Source: Sisyra terminalis
Lineage: Eukaryota > Arthropoda > Insecta > Neuroptera > Sisyridae
NCBI GenBank assembly: GCA_958496175.1
Contig: OY292275.1
Location: 51,909,701 to 51,973,700, forward strand
Direction of reading: 5' to 3'
Length of the DNA stretch: 64,000 bases
The position numbers and the translations under genes were made by a program. Positions 23,637 through 35,339 of this stretch are shown piece by piece (the stretch's first letter is position 1; each line of letters opens with the position of its first letter). The notes under the pieces are model-generated. The model had not been told where the DNA came from. It made no database searches and was given only the letters and a program-made list of their open reading frames with translations.

Positions 23637-24549
23637 TTTCTGTTTTGTTTTATTTTATATATAAATCGGCCATCAGGATCTAGGCCCTATAATCCGATTT
23701 GATGACCGGAGCTGACGTGATGGAGATCACTCCCAGTGGAGGAATCTCCCTATGCCTCTACTTGATCACTAGGAACTTTTCTTTTTAGCCGTCTTTTATT
23801 TTGGTGCTCCAAAAGTGGCGGAATCAGGGGATTTGAGTGTTGACTCAACTTTCCAAAATGATTGGTGGTACGTACGGTAATGGAGTCGGTGACTGATGAG
23901 ATGTGTAAGTCTCTTCGGAGAGTCTCATTTGTGACATACCATGGAGCATGTGCCAACTGTCTCAGGATCTTTGATTGGGTGGCCTCGATTAGTTTAATGC
24001 TTGTCTTGCTGGCAAAGCCCCACAGCTCAATACCGTACGACCAGATTGGCACTATTACTGCTTTGTATATAAGTAGTTAATCCTTAAGGGGAAGTTTAGA
24101 GCTCCTACCTAACAGCCAGTATAATTGTTTGAACCTCTTGTTGATGTATTTTCGTTTTTGGATGATGTGAGGTTTCCAGGTCAGCCTCCTGTCCAGATGA
24201 ACACCCAGGTATTTGACGGTGTTGGACGATGGGATCTCAGTTGAATCCAGATTGACCGGGGGGCCCGTTTCTTTCCTGAGAGTGAAGGTCACTTGGACTG
24301 ATTTGGACTTATTGATAGTGATTTTCCATTTTTCAGCCCAAGTGCCCAGTAGGTTTAAATGGTGCTGGAGGTACTGAGAGGCAATTACGGCGTCCTCGTG
24401 AGTAGCCATAATCACCGTATTGTCCGCGAATGTCCCCGTCAAGGTGTTATCTGTGGTAGGCAGATCCGAGGTATAAAATAAGTATAGTAGGGGACCTAAA
24501 ACACTACCTTGAGGTACTCCCGATTTAATCGGAAAAGATTGTTGATTGC
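23637..24549 (-). pseudogene. Jockey-like reverse transcriptase, C-terminal half and 3' tail
   Basis: On the minus strand: GVPQGSVLGPLLYLFYTSD, FADNTVIMA, KWKITINKSKSVQVTF, KYLGVHLDRRLTWKPHI, then YKAVIVPIWSYGIELWG and LAHAPWYVTNETLRRDL. This is the standard RT-to-C-terminus order of the Jockey clade. The catalytic box is FADN rather than FADD. An in-frame TAA between PLKD and LLIYKA replaces what is usually Lys. The frame stops at 23750, followed by a short 3' untranslated segment that ends in an A-rich tail, seen as T-rich on the plus strand near 23637-23660. It is better preserved and less AT-rich than its surroundings, so it is a relatively young copy. Confidence 0.85.
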
Positions 24550-25990
24550 AATTTTAATGCACTTGTCACATGTGTGTCATCAATATTTCCTCTTCATTGT
24601 AAAAATGAGGAATTTTCAATTGAAATAATTTTACTATCTTGAACCTACAAGACATAAATTAAAAATCGGGACAGACAGATTTAAAATGATTGTTTTATTA
24701 CAAATTTTTAGTCTTAATAACCTAAAGCCTTTTTAGAAACGAAAATCCAATTCCACTCCCCTGAAATTCGGAGAATTTATAAAGAACTCAATAAAAAATA
24801 CTTTTTCGGAAATAAACATACACAAACCAACATTTGAATATCAATTTGCTCTGCTTTTCCTTAATTGAAATGAATTTTTCCATTGCTATTCTCGCATTGC
24901 GTCACCTACCATACGGGCATATTGCCCCAAAATTCTTTGTTTTCAAAAGGAATTCAAAATATTTGCTAAATGAAATGAAATATTTTTTTGATTTTGATAA
25001 ATCGAGTGTGGCATTAACGTAGAAACTTGGAAATTTTTTATATTTTTTTATTGTAAATCTGTTCCTATAACAAACATCCGTTGTAGAAATGTTCGGCACG
25101 GAAATTAAAATTTTCTCTTCGTTCCTTTGATTTAATTAACTGCATTGTTAATAAAACGCGCTTTTTTACGTATTTTTTTTTTAAATTAGGGTGAAAATTT
25201 TTGCTAGATTACATAAAGAAAAGTTCAAAAGATAAAACGTTGCCACATGTTCGTTATGTACACACAATTAATGAAATGCTTTTTTATTTTATCAATATTA
25301 TTATTAAGTAAATTTTTCAACGAACCTACTAATATACTTCCTTTCTTTACTTTGTTCTTGTTATAATTTACAAATAATGATTTATTCTAACAATTTTACT
25401 GTTTTTTTCAAACATTATAGCTGCTCTATCATTATTCTTTCTTTTGTACATAGTAAACGTATAATTTTGCTATGCAAACATACAATAATGATTTATTATT
25501 TAAAAGTTAAATTTTGAGATTTTAATATATAAAACTTTATTTTACGATTTTGTTAAAAAGGAAGTTACTTTTACTTTAAATTAATTTAGATATGTTTATG
25601 AAATTTATATGATACATCAAAAGTTTTAAGCTTTCTTCAGATTTAAAAAGAAAATTTACTAAAGATTTTTCGCGTAACTTTCAAAACGAAAGTAAATTTG
25701 GTTTTTTAGCGTTAAATATTTATTTTATCATCTTTCTTTGTAAAACATTGACGGAATTCTTCCAACAGAAATCAAATTACTCGAGTACTTTGAAATCTGA
25801 AAAAAAATTACACGGCAATGTCAAGGTTCTTAAAAAGAAAAACGAGCGATATTATAGCACAAAGTGTGCATATTACACGAATAGCCACTTTCAAGTCTCC
25901 CAATGTAATTCAAAAGGAAATATTAATGCTTATTTTTTTATCCTATACTATTTAAATTTCTTTAGCTAACTTATTGGAAAGTTTTTCTTA
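24550..25990. other. Stretch without recognised gene
   Basis: The frames at 24834-25022 and 24902-25099 lie on opposite strands of the same DNA and lack motifs; the 73-residue frame at 25748-25969 is also unrecognised. Confidence 0.5.
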
Positions 25991-25996
25991 TTGATC

Positions 25997-26947
25997 CACG
26001 TTCTTGAGTCGTCTGGGAAATGAAAGACTTTTTTATTTTTGAACGAAAACAATTTTTTTGTAAGTTTATTTCGCATAGTTGCTTCGATTACTAGTGATGA
26101 TCTAATCTCTTTAATTTTATTTTAACAACTTTTTGACTTTTTATTTTAATACAACTTAAAAGTTATATAATACCCCATTGTTCTTTTTTTGTTAGAAATT
26201 TGAAGAATTATTTGATATTACTAAAATCATGAAGGTATCGTGGAGAAAAACTACCCTCCACATCAACTTGAAGAATTAATTACTGTAAAATGTGACCTGA
26301 TTCTTATTGCCAAGTATCATTACTAACAAAAGAAAATTCATTTATGAGGTTAAATTAAATTCAACCACGCGGGAAACTGAATCTTCCATTAAAAAAAAAC
26401 TATAATTTTTTATAACTCTTATATAACTTATATTATTTTTTCAATCGAGAATTAAGGAAGGACTTGACCAATGACTAAAAATTATTTAATTTAATAAATA
26501 AATCATACAATTAAACATAAAATCATACCTAAAAATATTTGGTTAAAAAGTCCTTAATTATAAAGAGCACAAAATAATTTTAGAATGATTTTTATATGAA
26601 TGTTTATAACAACCAAACAAGTTGGTAACCACTGTTTTCACTTGTAATTTCTAAACAGGATACTCTCTGTTTACATTTCTATTTAGTATTTACTTGTATA
26701 CAGTTCTGGCTTAATATTTTGTGTTTAATTATCAGAAAATATTTTTTTTTCTCTTAAAATAATAAGAAAAGAAATTTAATTCGTTTTTTGATATAGTTAA
26801 TGTGATATTGAATAACTTTTTTTATCCAATTTTCAGTTGAAAAAAAAAACATAAAGAACTTAGTTCCTGACGGAGGTCCCATAACCGCATTCGTTTTTTT
26901 CCTTATACAATGAATCCAACGTAAATCCGAATATAAATACTAAATAA
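25997..26947 (+). repeat. Tandem duplication, unit 1
   Basis: Begins CACGTTCTTG and runs up to the same sequence at 26948. Long blocks match unit 2, for example CAATTACTAGTGATGAT-like sequence near the start, AAAATGTGACCTGATTC in the middle, and AACTTAGTTCCTGACGGAGG near the end. It lacks the inverted-repeat insertion found in unit 2. Instead it carries about 250 extra bases (about 26440-26690) that include an inverted pair (AAGGACTTGACCAA-type and TTGGTTAAAAAGTCCTT). No coding sequence is apparent in either unit. Confidence 0.75.
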
Positions 26948-27546
26948 CACGTTCTTGTACCTGGGAAATTAAAGACTTTTTTATTTTTTAAAGAATATAT
27001 TTTTTTTTGTAAGTTTATTTCACACAGTTGCTTCAATTACTAGTGATGATTTAATTTCTTTAATTTTATTTTTTCAACTTTATTTACTTTTCATTTTATT
27101 ACAATTTAAAAGTTATATAATACTTCATTGTTCTTTCTTTCTTAGAAATTTGAAGGGCTCTTTAATATTACAAAAATCATGATGGTATCGTGCAGAGAAA
27201 CTACCCTTCACATCAATGTGAAGAATTACCTATCTACTGTAAAATGTGACCTGATTCCTATTGAAAAGTATCATTGAAATACCAATGAAAGAGAATCCAC
27301 TTATAAGGTTAAAGTGGAAATTCAACCACGCAGGAAACTAAGTCTTCCATTAAATAAAAAGAAAACCCTATGATTGTTTATATAACTCTTAAGTCACTTA
27401 TATTATTTTAATTTAGTATTTATTTGTGTACAGTTCTGACTAAGTATTTTGTGTAAATTTGTGGTATTCTTATTCTTGGTTATTATTACATTAATGATTC
27501 TTTTTTTCTGGATACTTTATTATTCGATATTTTTATAAAAAATTTT

Positions 27547-27584
27547 GTACAATTTTTCGCCACTATCCCAGCTTCTTCAGGTAC
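27547..27584 (-). ncRNA. Hammerhead-like core, left arm of 27-kb element
   Basis: Minus strand: GTAC, CTGAAGA, A, GCTG...GTGGC (stem II with wobbles), GAA, AAAT, T, GTAC. Stem I (GTAC/GTAC) pairs. Stem III appears to have decayed from a palindromic ACGT or ACAT. Confidence 0.4.
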
Positions 27585-27613
27585 TATACTATACTTCTTC
27601 AGGTCTGTTTGTA

Positions 27614-27647
27614 GTACCTGAAGAAGCTGCGAAAGTAAACATTGTAT
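27614..27647 (+). ncRNA. Hammerhead-like core, right arm of 27-kb element
   Basis: GTAC, CTGAAGA, A, GCTG, a degenerate stem II, AAACAT, T, GTAT. Clearly the inverted partner of the left-arm motif but more decayed in stem II. Confidence 0.35.
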
Positions 27648-27974
27648 AAAAAAATTAATAAAAACATCGAATAATATAGTATCCCAAAAATAAAAATCAT
27701 TAATGTAATTTTGTGTATAATTGTCTATAAATGAATATTTTTTTCATAAAAATAATATAAAAAGAAATCTTTTGATTTAATTCGTTTTTTGGTATAGTTA
27801 GCCTTTAAAAAAAGTGATACTAAATATAAGTTGATAACTTTTTTTATCCAATTATCAGTTGAAAAAAGCCCCATAAAGAACTTAGTTCCTGACGGAGGTC
27901 CCATAACTGCACTCGTTTTTTTTCTCCTTATACAAGGGTTACAACGGAAATCCGACTATAAACATTAAATAACA

Positions 27975-28640
27975 TCATCTAACAAAACATTTTCCCATCC
28001 ACCTTATCCATATTATACTTTTATTAAATTTTTACTTGCTTCGCATTTAAATATATTTAATGAAGAGCTTATTGATTTGTTTAATTAAATGACTTTCAAT
28101 GATATCGGGAAAACTTAAGATATTTAGCGACAAACAATTTAAACGTTAAATGAGGAAATTAAATGTGTTTTCCTTCTCGTTAAAACATTTACTAATTCGA
28201 TTAGTTATAGTTCAATTCACTCTATTAATTTGCTGAATCTGATATGTGTTTAATTTTATAATAGATTGATTATTACGTGAAGTCAAATGTTATAATTAAA
28301 CATCTGATTATATGCACTATCAAAACGACGAAATCTATTAGTTAAGAAATATTTTATTTATATTATTTTATATTACTTTATTATTCTGGTAATAAAAATC
28401 ATCGAAAAAAATCGTTATATCGTTCATAAACATCGATGATTTTCACACCGATCTTCTAATATAGATGTGTTTTATGTGCAATGTTGTATTCCCAAATTTG
28501 GGTAGAATACTTTCAAAGCTTGAAGTAAGGCGGACGTGTCGACGACAGTATGCAACACGCCTAACACTTATAACTACTGAAATAAGCACTGTCAATGAAA
28601 CAGTACCAAAATATGCAATGACGCTATAAAAATAGAACTA
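27975..28640. other. Stretch without recognised gene
   Basis: AT-rich; no coding frame, RNA gene or repeat end was recognised. Confidence 0.5.
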
Positions 28641-28790
28641 CAGTGTAATCTCGCTTATCCGGAACTATTAATTACCGGAGGATGCCGGATTAATGAAATG
28701 TTCGGATTAGTGAATTATAGCGAAAAAGTCATAGGTAAAACTTGTGATATTTTTCGAATGGAATGTTCAAATTGAATAACTCAAAAAGTT
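28641..28790 (+). mobile_element. Pogo/Tigger-like terminus, truncated
   Basis: TA is followed by CAGTGTAATCTCGCTTATCC, GGA, and then a partly self-complementary GCCGGATTAATGAAATG stretch. This resembles the CAGT-start, 'CTCGATTATCCG'-type termini of pogo-like Tc1/mariner elements with TA duplication. The opposite end was not found; the following sequence merges into an unrelated repeat near 28845, so only one end survives. Confidence 0.45.
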
Positions 28791-28844
28791 ATATAATGGT
28801 ATTGAAGCAAACTGAAATATGAAGTCATTTATTTTCATAAGGAT

Positions 28845-29262
28845 TAATCCCAAAGTATAAATAAAAGAGCTTTATAAACGGTGGCATTTATGTAAATTTT
28901 TTAAAATGAAAAAACACTTATTGTGACATAACTATAATAGTTAGACATATGCTGTCGCCTTATTTTTTGTAGATAATGATATGTTCTACAAAATCGTAGT
29001 ACATTATTTTGTCTATAACCAATAGTTTTCGCAGCGCACGCGATAAAACAATGTTTTTTGGTAATTTTTTTCAGACCTTGGGTTACATTATTGGAGTTTT
29101 AGTATGGATCCTTAACTTTTTTGAAAATTTAATATAGCCCATGTTCACCGGAAAGAATGTAGCTTCCCAACAGTGAAAGAAGTTTTCAAATCGGTCAAGT
29201 AATTTCGGAGACTATTCAAAGCAAACAAACAATCAAATCTTTCCTTTTATAATAATAGATAG
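28845..29262 (+). repeat. Insect interspersed repeat (TTTCCT..TTATAATA end), 3' part
   Basis: Matches 52315-52725 closely and 61722-61945 in part: AATCCCAAAGTATAAATAAA, CGCAGCGCACGCGATAAAA, ATGTTCACCGGAAA, GTAGCTTCCCAACAGTGAAA, AAACAAACAATCAAATCTTT, then a short TATAATA-like end. Repeats with this ending are common in insect genomes and I recognise the pattern, but I cannot name the family. No coding sequence is present. Confidence 0.65.
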
Positions 29263-31281
29263 ATTGATGTACATAACAATAGTACCTATGTTTTTCAAAA
29301 AATGTTTGATTTTCGTTTGTACTATGAAAAAAAAATCAGGAAAAAATCCAAGACCGAAAAGGAATTTGATTTCCCAAGTTAGTGTTCTCATATGATCGCA
29401 TTATCTCAACCATGATATTTTCAATCATTTCTTCAAAAAATTATTCATGTGAATATCGTTTTCCCGGAGGACTTTTTCCCAAAATTTAAATCATTTCCTA
29501 ACTTAAAATGTGTAGATTTAAATTGTTAAATTACACACTGAGAATAATGATTAATCAGAAAGAAAAATAACAAACAAAATATACGAAATAAAACCCAAAA
29601 AAACTTTAATCTAAGGCCACGTGCTCACCAAAATCATCAAATCATCTAAAATTTATTCAATCTGTTCTCTTTTCTCCCTGGCATTTCGTTTTATTTAATG
29701 TCTGCAATATTCGGTGGTATCAGGTGTCCTTACTTACTCTCTTTGATCTTTTATTTGTTCCCTCATTTACTGAGTTTCATTAAAACAAAAGTTCAATGGA
29801 AAACTCTTCAGAGTTATTTGTTGCGATTAGTACAAGTAATGGTATATCTTCTGCATGCTTGGACATTATAAAAAACGTATCACACGAAAACCATTGTTGT
29901 CTGTCGTGGGAGTTTTGGTATACGATAAAGTTCTTTTAAATCATTGTAATTAATATAACATTACTGTACCTTACATTTTCATAAAATTGGTGGTTTTCTT
30001 GAGTTATTATAAGATATTAATTGAAAAACTATCATTTGAAAGTAAGTTAAAATAAATTTAAAAAAAATAAAGCATTTATTTGTGCAATGGATTAAGCATG
30101 ATTGAATATTATTCTAAATAAATTTAAGTTATTTCGTGACTTGGAATATATAATGGACTTTCAAGATGTCTGGTTACTTACTATATCTAATAGACATCAT
30201 ATTGTGCGATATTATAAAGCTTATTAACAATACCTTAGAGCATCAGAAATTGAAAAACATATTTTATAACTTTTTGAAGTATTTACAATCTAGAAATATA
30301 CATACATTTGAAACAAGTTTTACTTCATTAACTTTATGAAAATACAGAAAAATTTTCATGTTAACAAGACAAACTTTTGGCTTATTCTAATGAAATCAAG
30401 AAAATGTTTTATGTAAATATTAAAGATTACACTAAAAAATATCATCTTTGACGGTATTCATACGTGAATATTTTATTCAATTTTAAAGCAGTAGATCTTA
30501 ACCAGAACGAGACATATAAAAAAAAAATAAATAAATTTATTTTTGTAAAAGTTAGAGCTTTTATATTTTTCTGATTTGATTTTTGTTCATTATTTGAACA
30601 TTATAATTTAAACAATAAATCAATTAGAAGTTAAGCTTTTTTCTTTACCACTGAAAATTTCCAAATGGGTAACAATTATAAACAAAACTAACGTTGAACC
30701 ATTTATAGTTTATGGGAAATCCTAACTCAAACATTTACCAATATTATTATTACTAGTCAAATATTACTTATATGTTTCATTTCACTCAAACAAAGGGATA
30801 AGCTTGACATGCTGGGGTTGCAAAGGTTGGGGTGTTTTGACCGCAAAAGCAATACTCAATTGTTTTGAAAGCACAGAAACCACAAAGGTAATGAACATAG
30901 TGTACGTAATGGCTATACAGGAATTGAAGTTTCAGAAGAGAAAATACTGAAGAAAAAAGGTTTTATCATTTAAAACGACAAAAAACATAGAGTAACTTTT
31001 CATTCAACTGTTGACAATAAATACATTTCAGACTTCTGAAAAATAAATCGTCTTTAAAATCGTTTATAACAGACAAGTGGAATGTAACAATCGAAGACAA
31101 ATTAAGATTAATGAGTTAAAAGAAAAAGGTTGGGAAAAAAGTTTTTTTATATTAAATAGCTAGATATATTTCTTTAAAAAAAATTTATTTTAAATATCAA
31201 TATTAATTCTATGCTTTTAACAATCTTTTATCTAAAGAAATCTGTCAGTAGAAATATATTATGTACTTACATTTTATTCTA
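29263..31281. other. Long stretch without recognised gene
   Basis: No frame above background and no RNA gene. A patch at 30790-30850 (CATGCTGGGGTTGCAAAGG) is GC-richer than its surroundings. It vaguely resembles the AACATGTTGGGGTGATAGCA sequence at 5305, but the match is too short to define a repeat. Confidence 0.5.
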
Positions 31282-31452
31282 TACCCGACTAGAAAAATCT
31301 CATAAAAACTTGTTGGGATTCGATTGGGTTCCCAATTGGGAACCCAACATTGGTATGCAACGCAAAACTGAAAAGGATCCCAACAGGACTAGTCCTATAG
31401 GGTTCCAACAGGGTAAACCCAACAGTATCCCAATTGTAGGTATACCTCACAG

Positions 31453-31601
31453 GATTCTATTTTCTCACAGTGTCTATTTTCATCAGTACGTTCAGGTAAA
31501 TTTTCAGTACCACTAGAACTAGATGATGAGTCTCGCACATCATTAGCAGCTTGATTATCTTCATCTTGTAACTGAAATGTTTCCCGATGCCGTTTAGTTC
31601 T
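31453..31601 (-). CDS. Exon-like fragment inside a transposon
   Basis: The minus-strand frame RTKRHRETFQLQDEDNQAAN continues with NDVRDSSSSSSGTENLPERT and ends HCEKIESCE. It is acidic and Ser-rich and looks coding rather than random. It is followed by GTATAC, a possible 5' splice site (31447-31452). Across the nested element at 31602-32407, the same frame continues upstream on the minus strand as RRELGRL (about 32411-32430). That suggests one exon split by the later insertion. Family not recognised; it may belong to the TACCCGACTAG element's own gene or be captured host sequence. Confidence 0.35.
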
Positions 31602-32407
31602 CATAGTCGGAGAGCCAGTAACACAAGTTTCATGAAGTGTTTGATGCACCTTGAAATTTTGTAAGCATAGTATTTATAGGATGAGAAGTAGGAATGAATA
31701 CCTGTGTTTGCATAACCCAACCCGGGACACCAGGTACTGCGCATGGGTGAAAGGTGTAATAAAATATAAACCAAAAAAAGTGTTTGATTCACAGGCCAAC
31801 AAACGTTAATCGAAAGTTTAGGTAATTTTAAATCAGAATCCAAGATGGCAGACATTTTTGAAGGGGTTTATAAATAATTAATGCCTCCCAAAGTTGATTT
31901 TTATTAATACAAAATGAAGTGTTTGATTCACTCTGAAATTTGAACAGCTTATTAATTGAATATTTAAGATTTTAATTACAAAAAGCCAGATAGTATTGTT
32001 GGGGTTTAACTATCAGCAGACGTAAAAATTTTTATTTAAAATAGAAAGAAATAGGCTGCGTATGGTTGGTGTAGTGAGCGAGAGGGCCGATCACCGCTGT
32101 AGCTGACCTTTTATTGCTTTTTCAAACTTGTAAAATTCGAATAGCATAACCGGTGATAATTTATAATATAATGTAATGTCGAATCACATTAGACATCCGT
32201 CAAAAATATAATTTAAAGTACTGTGATGTGATTTTACCATTAGAAGTGTCTTCTAATGAAGGTTATCACCTGGTTTTTACCTGGTGTCCCGGGATGGGTT
32301 ATGCAAACACAGGTATTCCTATTTCTCATCCTATAAATACTATACTTACAAAATTTCAAGGTGCATCAAACACTTCATGAAACTTGTGTTACTGGCTCTT
32401 GGACTAT
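31602..32407. mobile_element. Palindromic element, ATAGTC..GAGCCAG ends, copy 1
   Basis: The two ends are inverted repeats longer than 80 bp: ATAGTC, then GAGCCAGTAACACAAGTTTC and TTTGATGCACCTTGAAATTT on the left, and the complement on the right. A CCCGGGACACCAGGTA block follows inside each arm. Related to 55072-56048. No intact gene; target duplication not resolved. Confidence 0.7.
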
Positions 32408-33201
32408 CAAACGTCCTAGCTCACGTCTAACGTATGGTCACCAATAGACACTATTTGCACAATTATAAAAAGTAAATAAACAATTACCAACAACTTATAA
32501 TAATTAAAAATAATAATATTTGTGGTTTACCAGAATGTTTAATTAATATTATAAATAGTAATATTAATTTATAGAGCAGCAAGAAAAATTTTAAATGTAG
32601 TATTTGACCACTTTTACTACATGGTTTAACATAAATTTTAGGTTATAGTCATTTCAGAGAAACAAAGAAGGAAAAAAGAGCGAGAAATCCTATTTAAAAT
32701 AAAACATTGACGAGATCATTCAATGCTTTTATATCTATTAGGTTATCTATATATTAATATAATGTAGATATACAATTTGAATAGAACCAATACTTTTCAA
32801 TTTTTGTCAACGGTTTTTTTAAACATAGTATTAAAAATAATTGGAACGATATAAAAGTGATACTTATGAAAACTAAATAAAAAACAAAAATATGAAAAAA
32901 TTATTAATTCGTTAAAAAAATTGTATTGATGCGTTAATTTTTATGTTAGGATATGCCGATGAGTTTCCAATCAAATCCCTATTAGGTCAACCCGAGAGCG
33001 AGATATTAATTGTATTATTGATCTTGCCCAACTATATATACAAGTTCCCAATTATATCCCAATTGGGTAAGTTCAACCAAATTTTTTTCATCTTCATAGT
33101 GGGCTTACCCGACAGGTACCCGATTATATCCCAATAGGGCTTGCCCCATCAAGGCCCAGTTGGGTTCCTACATAAGCATGGGGACAATTTCTAGTCGGGT
33201 A

Positions 33202-34484
33202 GGTTTTCCTAGTATTCAGCATAAATATTTGACGACAATAATTCTGCATATCTACACCCTTGATTTTTTTTCCAATGCAATTTAACACTTTTTGAAAAAC
33301 AATAGAGGTAGAATATATTAAATATTAATATTGCCGGTTTAAAACAATTAATTAAAAGCAACCGTACTACTGAAGTTTGGCCATTTAATATTTATAACTA
33401 TATTGATAAAATAACAATAAAAATTTGTGCACAGGATACCTTTAACTTTTCACATTAAACCCGGTATATTCATTTATGGAGAGAAATGCCTATTTAATAG
33501 ATAAACAATTATTTGTTAGATAAATCTTTCACTTATCACTACTTTGGGTGAAAATAAGCATGTTTTTTAACCGCCGGATAAAATTTTATTTGGAAGGTAA
33601 ATTTTACTATCTGGAAGTTAGTATGTTAGTATCCGGATTCAAAGCATTGCAATTTATACTTGATTACTTTGTAATATTTTTCAAAATTACATAAAATACA
33701 AACTCTTAAAATAAAATTAATTGTCTGAATTTAGAACGAGTTTTAAAAAGCCAGTAAAAGGTTTTTCCTTTTCAAATAAAGAACAGAAGCAAAGACAAAA
33801 AATTCTCATGAAATGAATACCGAAAATGTTTACAAGTGGTTTTAATTAAATTTATAAAATTCCAGAAAAATATTAATGTTTTCGCCCTTTTACTCGTACT
33901 TAGAAGATGATTAAATAGTTGAAGCATTCATTTGAACTTAACAATTTATAACATGAACAAATGTATGAAACAAACAAAAAAACATACAATAATAATTTCC
34001 GCGACAAAAAAAAATAGTTTTAGGGGAAAACATGCTTTTGAAACATTAATTTTTAAGCGTTGAAATAATAAAATCGTTAAAATAAAGAAATCAATTTAAT
34101 TTTAAACTCTTGCACTTGTAATATGGTAGTTTTTGTCATAAAACTTTGTTATTAATGCCAAAGAATAACAAGATAATATATATAGGTATACTACGTGTAG
34201 AGTAAAAAGATGCATTGTTAAGATAAATAAAAAATGATAATTATACATTATTTTAAAGACGCTTATACGTATGCAACTACTATATGATTAGAATAAATAA
34301 GTAATAACTCCTGTAAAAAGTTATGATTTATAGTTTTTTATTAGGTATCGTAATAATTTATAACTAATATCATTATATGAGTAATACATAAATATAATGT
34401 AAAAAAAAACGTTTATACTAATAATAAATAGCTTTTCGATTGTGCATATTTGCATTTAAATTTTGGCATTTTGATAGTGTATAT
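33202..34484. other. Stretch without recognised gene
   Basis: AT-rich, no recognised gene, RNA or repeat end. Confidence 0.5.
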
Positions 34485-35339
34485 TAGACTGGGTGAAAAA
34501 ATCGATTTTTTTTTTGAAAAGTATATCGAAAATATTGTCCAAGGTGACAAAAAAAAAAAAAATATCGGGAAAGTTTAGGCCCTTAATATTAATAATAAGA
34601 AGTCTATCATCTTTAATTTCAATTTTTTATTTGTGCTTTTATTTTTATGTCAATGCTGTGAAACTATCAAGGTAAAAAAAATCATCTGCACTTATATTTA
34701 TAGAAAATTAAATTTCCTACAAAAAACGTCCCTTTAAAAATTTTTGCCAGACACGCCATTTCCGAATAATAAAGCTTTAAACACATTGATATAATTTTTA
34801 GATTTATCTCCTTTATTTTGGAATTTTGTAACTAACGAAGAAATAAATATATAGAAATAAACAATATAGATTTTTGAAGGAAATTTAATGCTCTACAAAA
34901 AAGGCCTCTTAACGTTTTTACATAAAATCACTCTTTCAAAATTGGTTCAACAACGAAAAAAACAATAATTTAATTTTTCCTTCAACTTTAATTGTGAATA
35001 ACTTTTGAAAAAGTGATTTTATGTAAAAACGTTAAGAGACCTTTTTTGTAGAGCATTAAATTTCCTTCAAGAATCTATATTGTTTATTTCTATATATTTA
35101 TATAAAATTGTATAATTTTTTTATTTAAATAAAAAAAAAACCGATCTTAAACAACCTGAATTGTCTTCTTATTTAAAAAAATAAAAGCTGAGATCTGAAT
35201 TTTATCATCAGAGCTCTTAATATTAATATTAAGGGCCCAAACTTTCCCGATATTTTTTTTTGTCACCTTGAACAATACCGTATTTTTGATATACTTTTCA
35301 AAAAAAAAAAAAAATAGGCAATTTTTTAAGCCCAGTCTA
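34485..35339. mobile_element. TAGACTGGG-ended DNA element with nested palindrome
   Basis: The left end TAGACTGGGTGAAAAAATCG and the right end (complement of CTAGACTGGGCTTAAAAAAT) are inverted repeats. Inverted similarity continues inward through GAAAAGTATATCGAAAAT, CAAGGTGACAAAAA and CGGGAAAGTTTAGGCCCTTA. Near the centre, 34858-35100 is itself a palindrome with about 100-base arms (GCTCTACAAAAAAGGCCTCT). The right half has a coding scrap (TDLK..ELSSY, about 35141-35175) shared with 4363-4569. The single TA at each border suggests a TA duplication. Confidence 0.6.

Larger units (their letters stand above)
27456..27707. mobile_element. Small Penelope-like inverted-repeat element, 10-bp duplication
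   Basis: ATTTTGTGTA is present on both sides (27446-27455 and 27708-27717) and occurs, diverged, as a single copy in the matching place of the neighbouring tandem unit, which is the empty site. The inverted arms are 27485-27584 and 27614-27707 with a loop of about 29 nt. A one-sided tail of 29 nt (27456-27484) lies on the left only. Each arm has a CTGAAGAAG hammerhead-like motif. The element has no coding capacity. Confidence 0.75.
26948..27974 (+). repeat. Tandem duplication, unit 2
   Basis: Diverged direct copy of unit 1, carrying the Penelope-like element 27456-27707 inserted into sequence that is uninterrupted in unit 1. The divergence (many point differences and indels) shows the duplication is not recent. 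Confidence 0.75.
31282..33201. mobile_element. TACCCGACTAGAAA-ended DNA element, interrupted
   Basis: The left end TACCCGACTAGAAA (31282) and the right end, its complement at 33188-33201, form terminal inverted repeats. Both subterminal zones are full of short ATCCCAATTGGG and GGGTTCC-like motifs in both orientations (31310-31440 and 32970-33175), a dense inverted-motif organisation like transposase-binding arrays. No clear target duplication was resolved. A second element (31602-32407) has jumped into it, and an exon-like minus-strand frame lies at 31453-31601. Confidence 0.6.

Noticed and set aside
23862..24080. Plus-strand ORF of 72 codons
   Set aside because: Antisense shadow of the minus-strand RT fragment.
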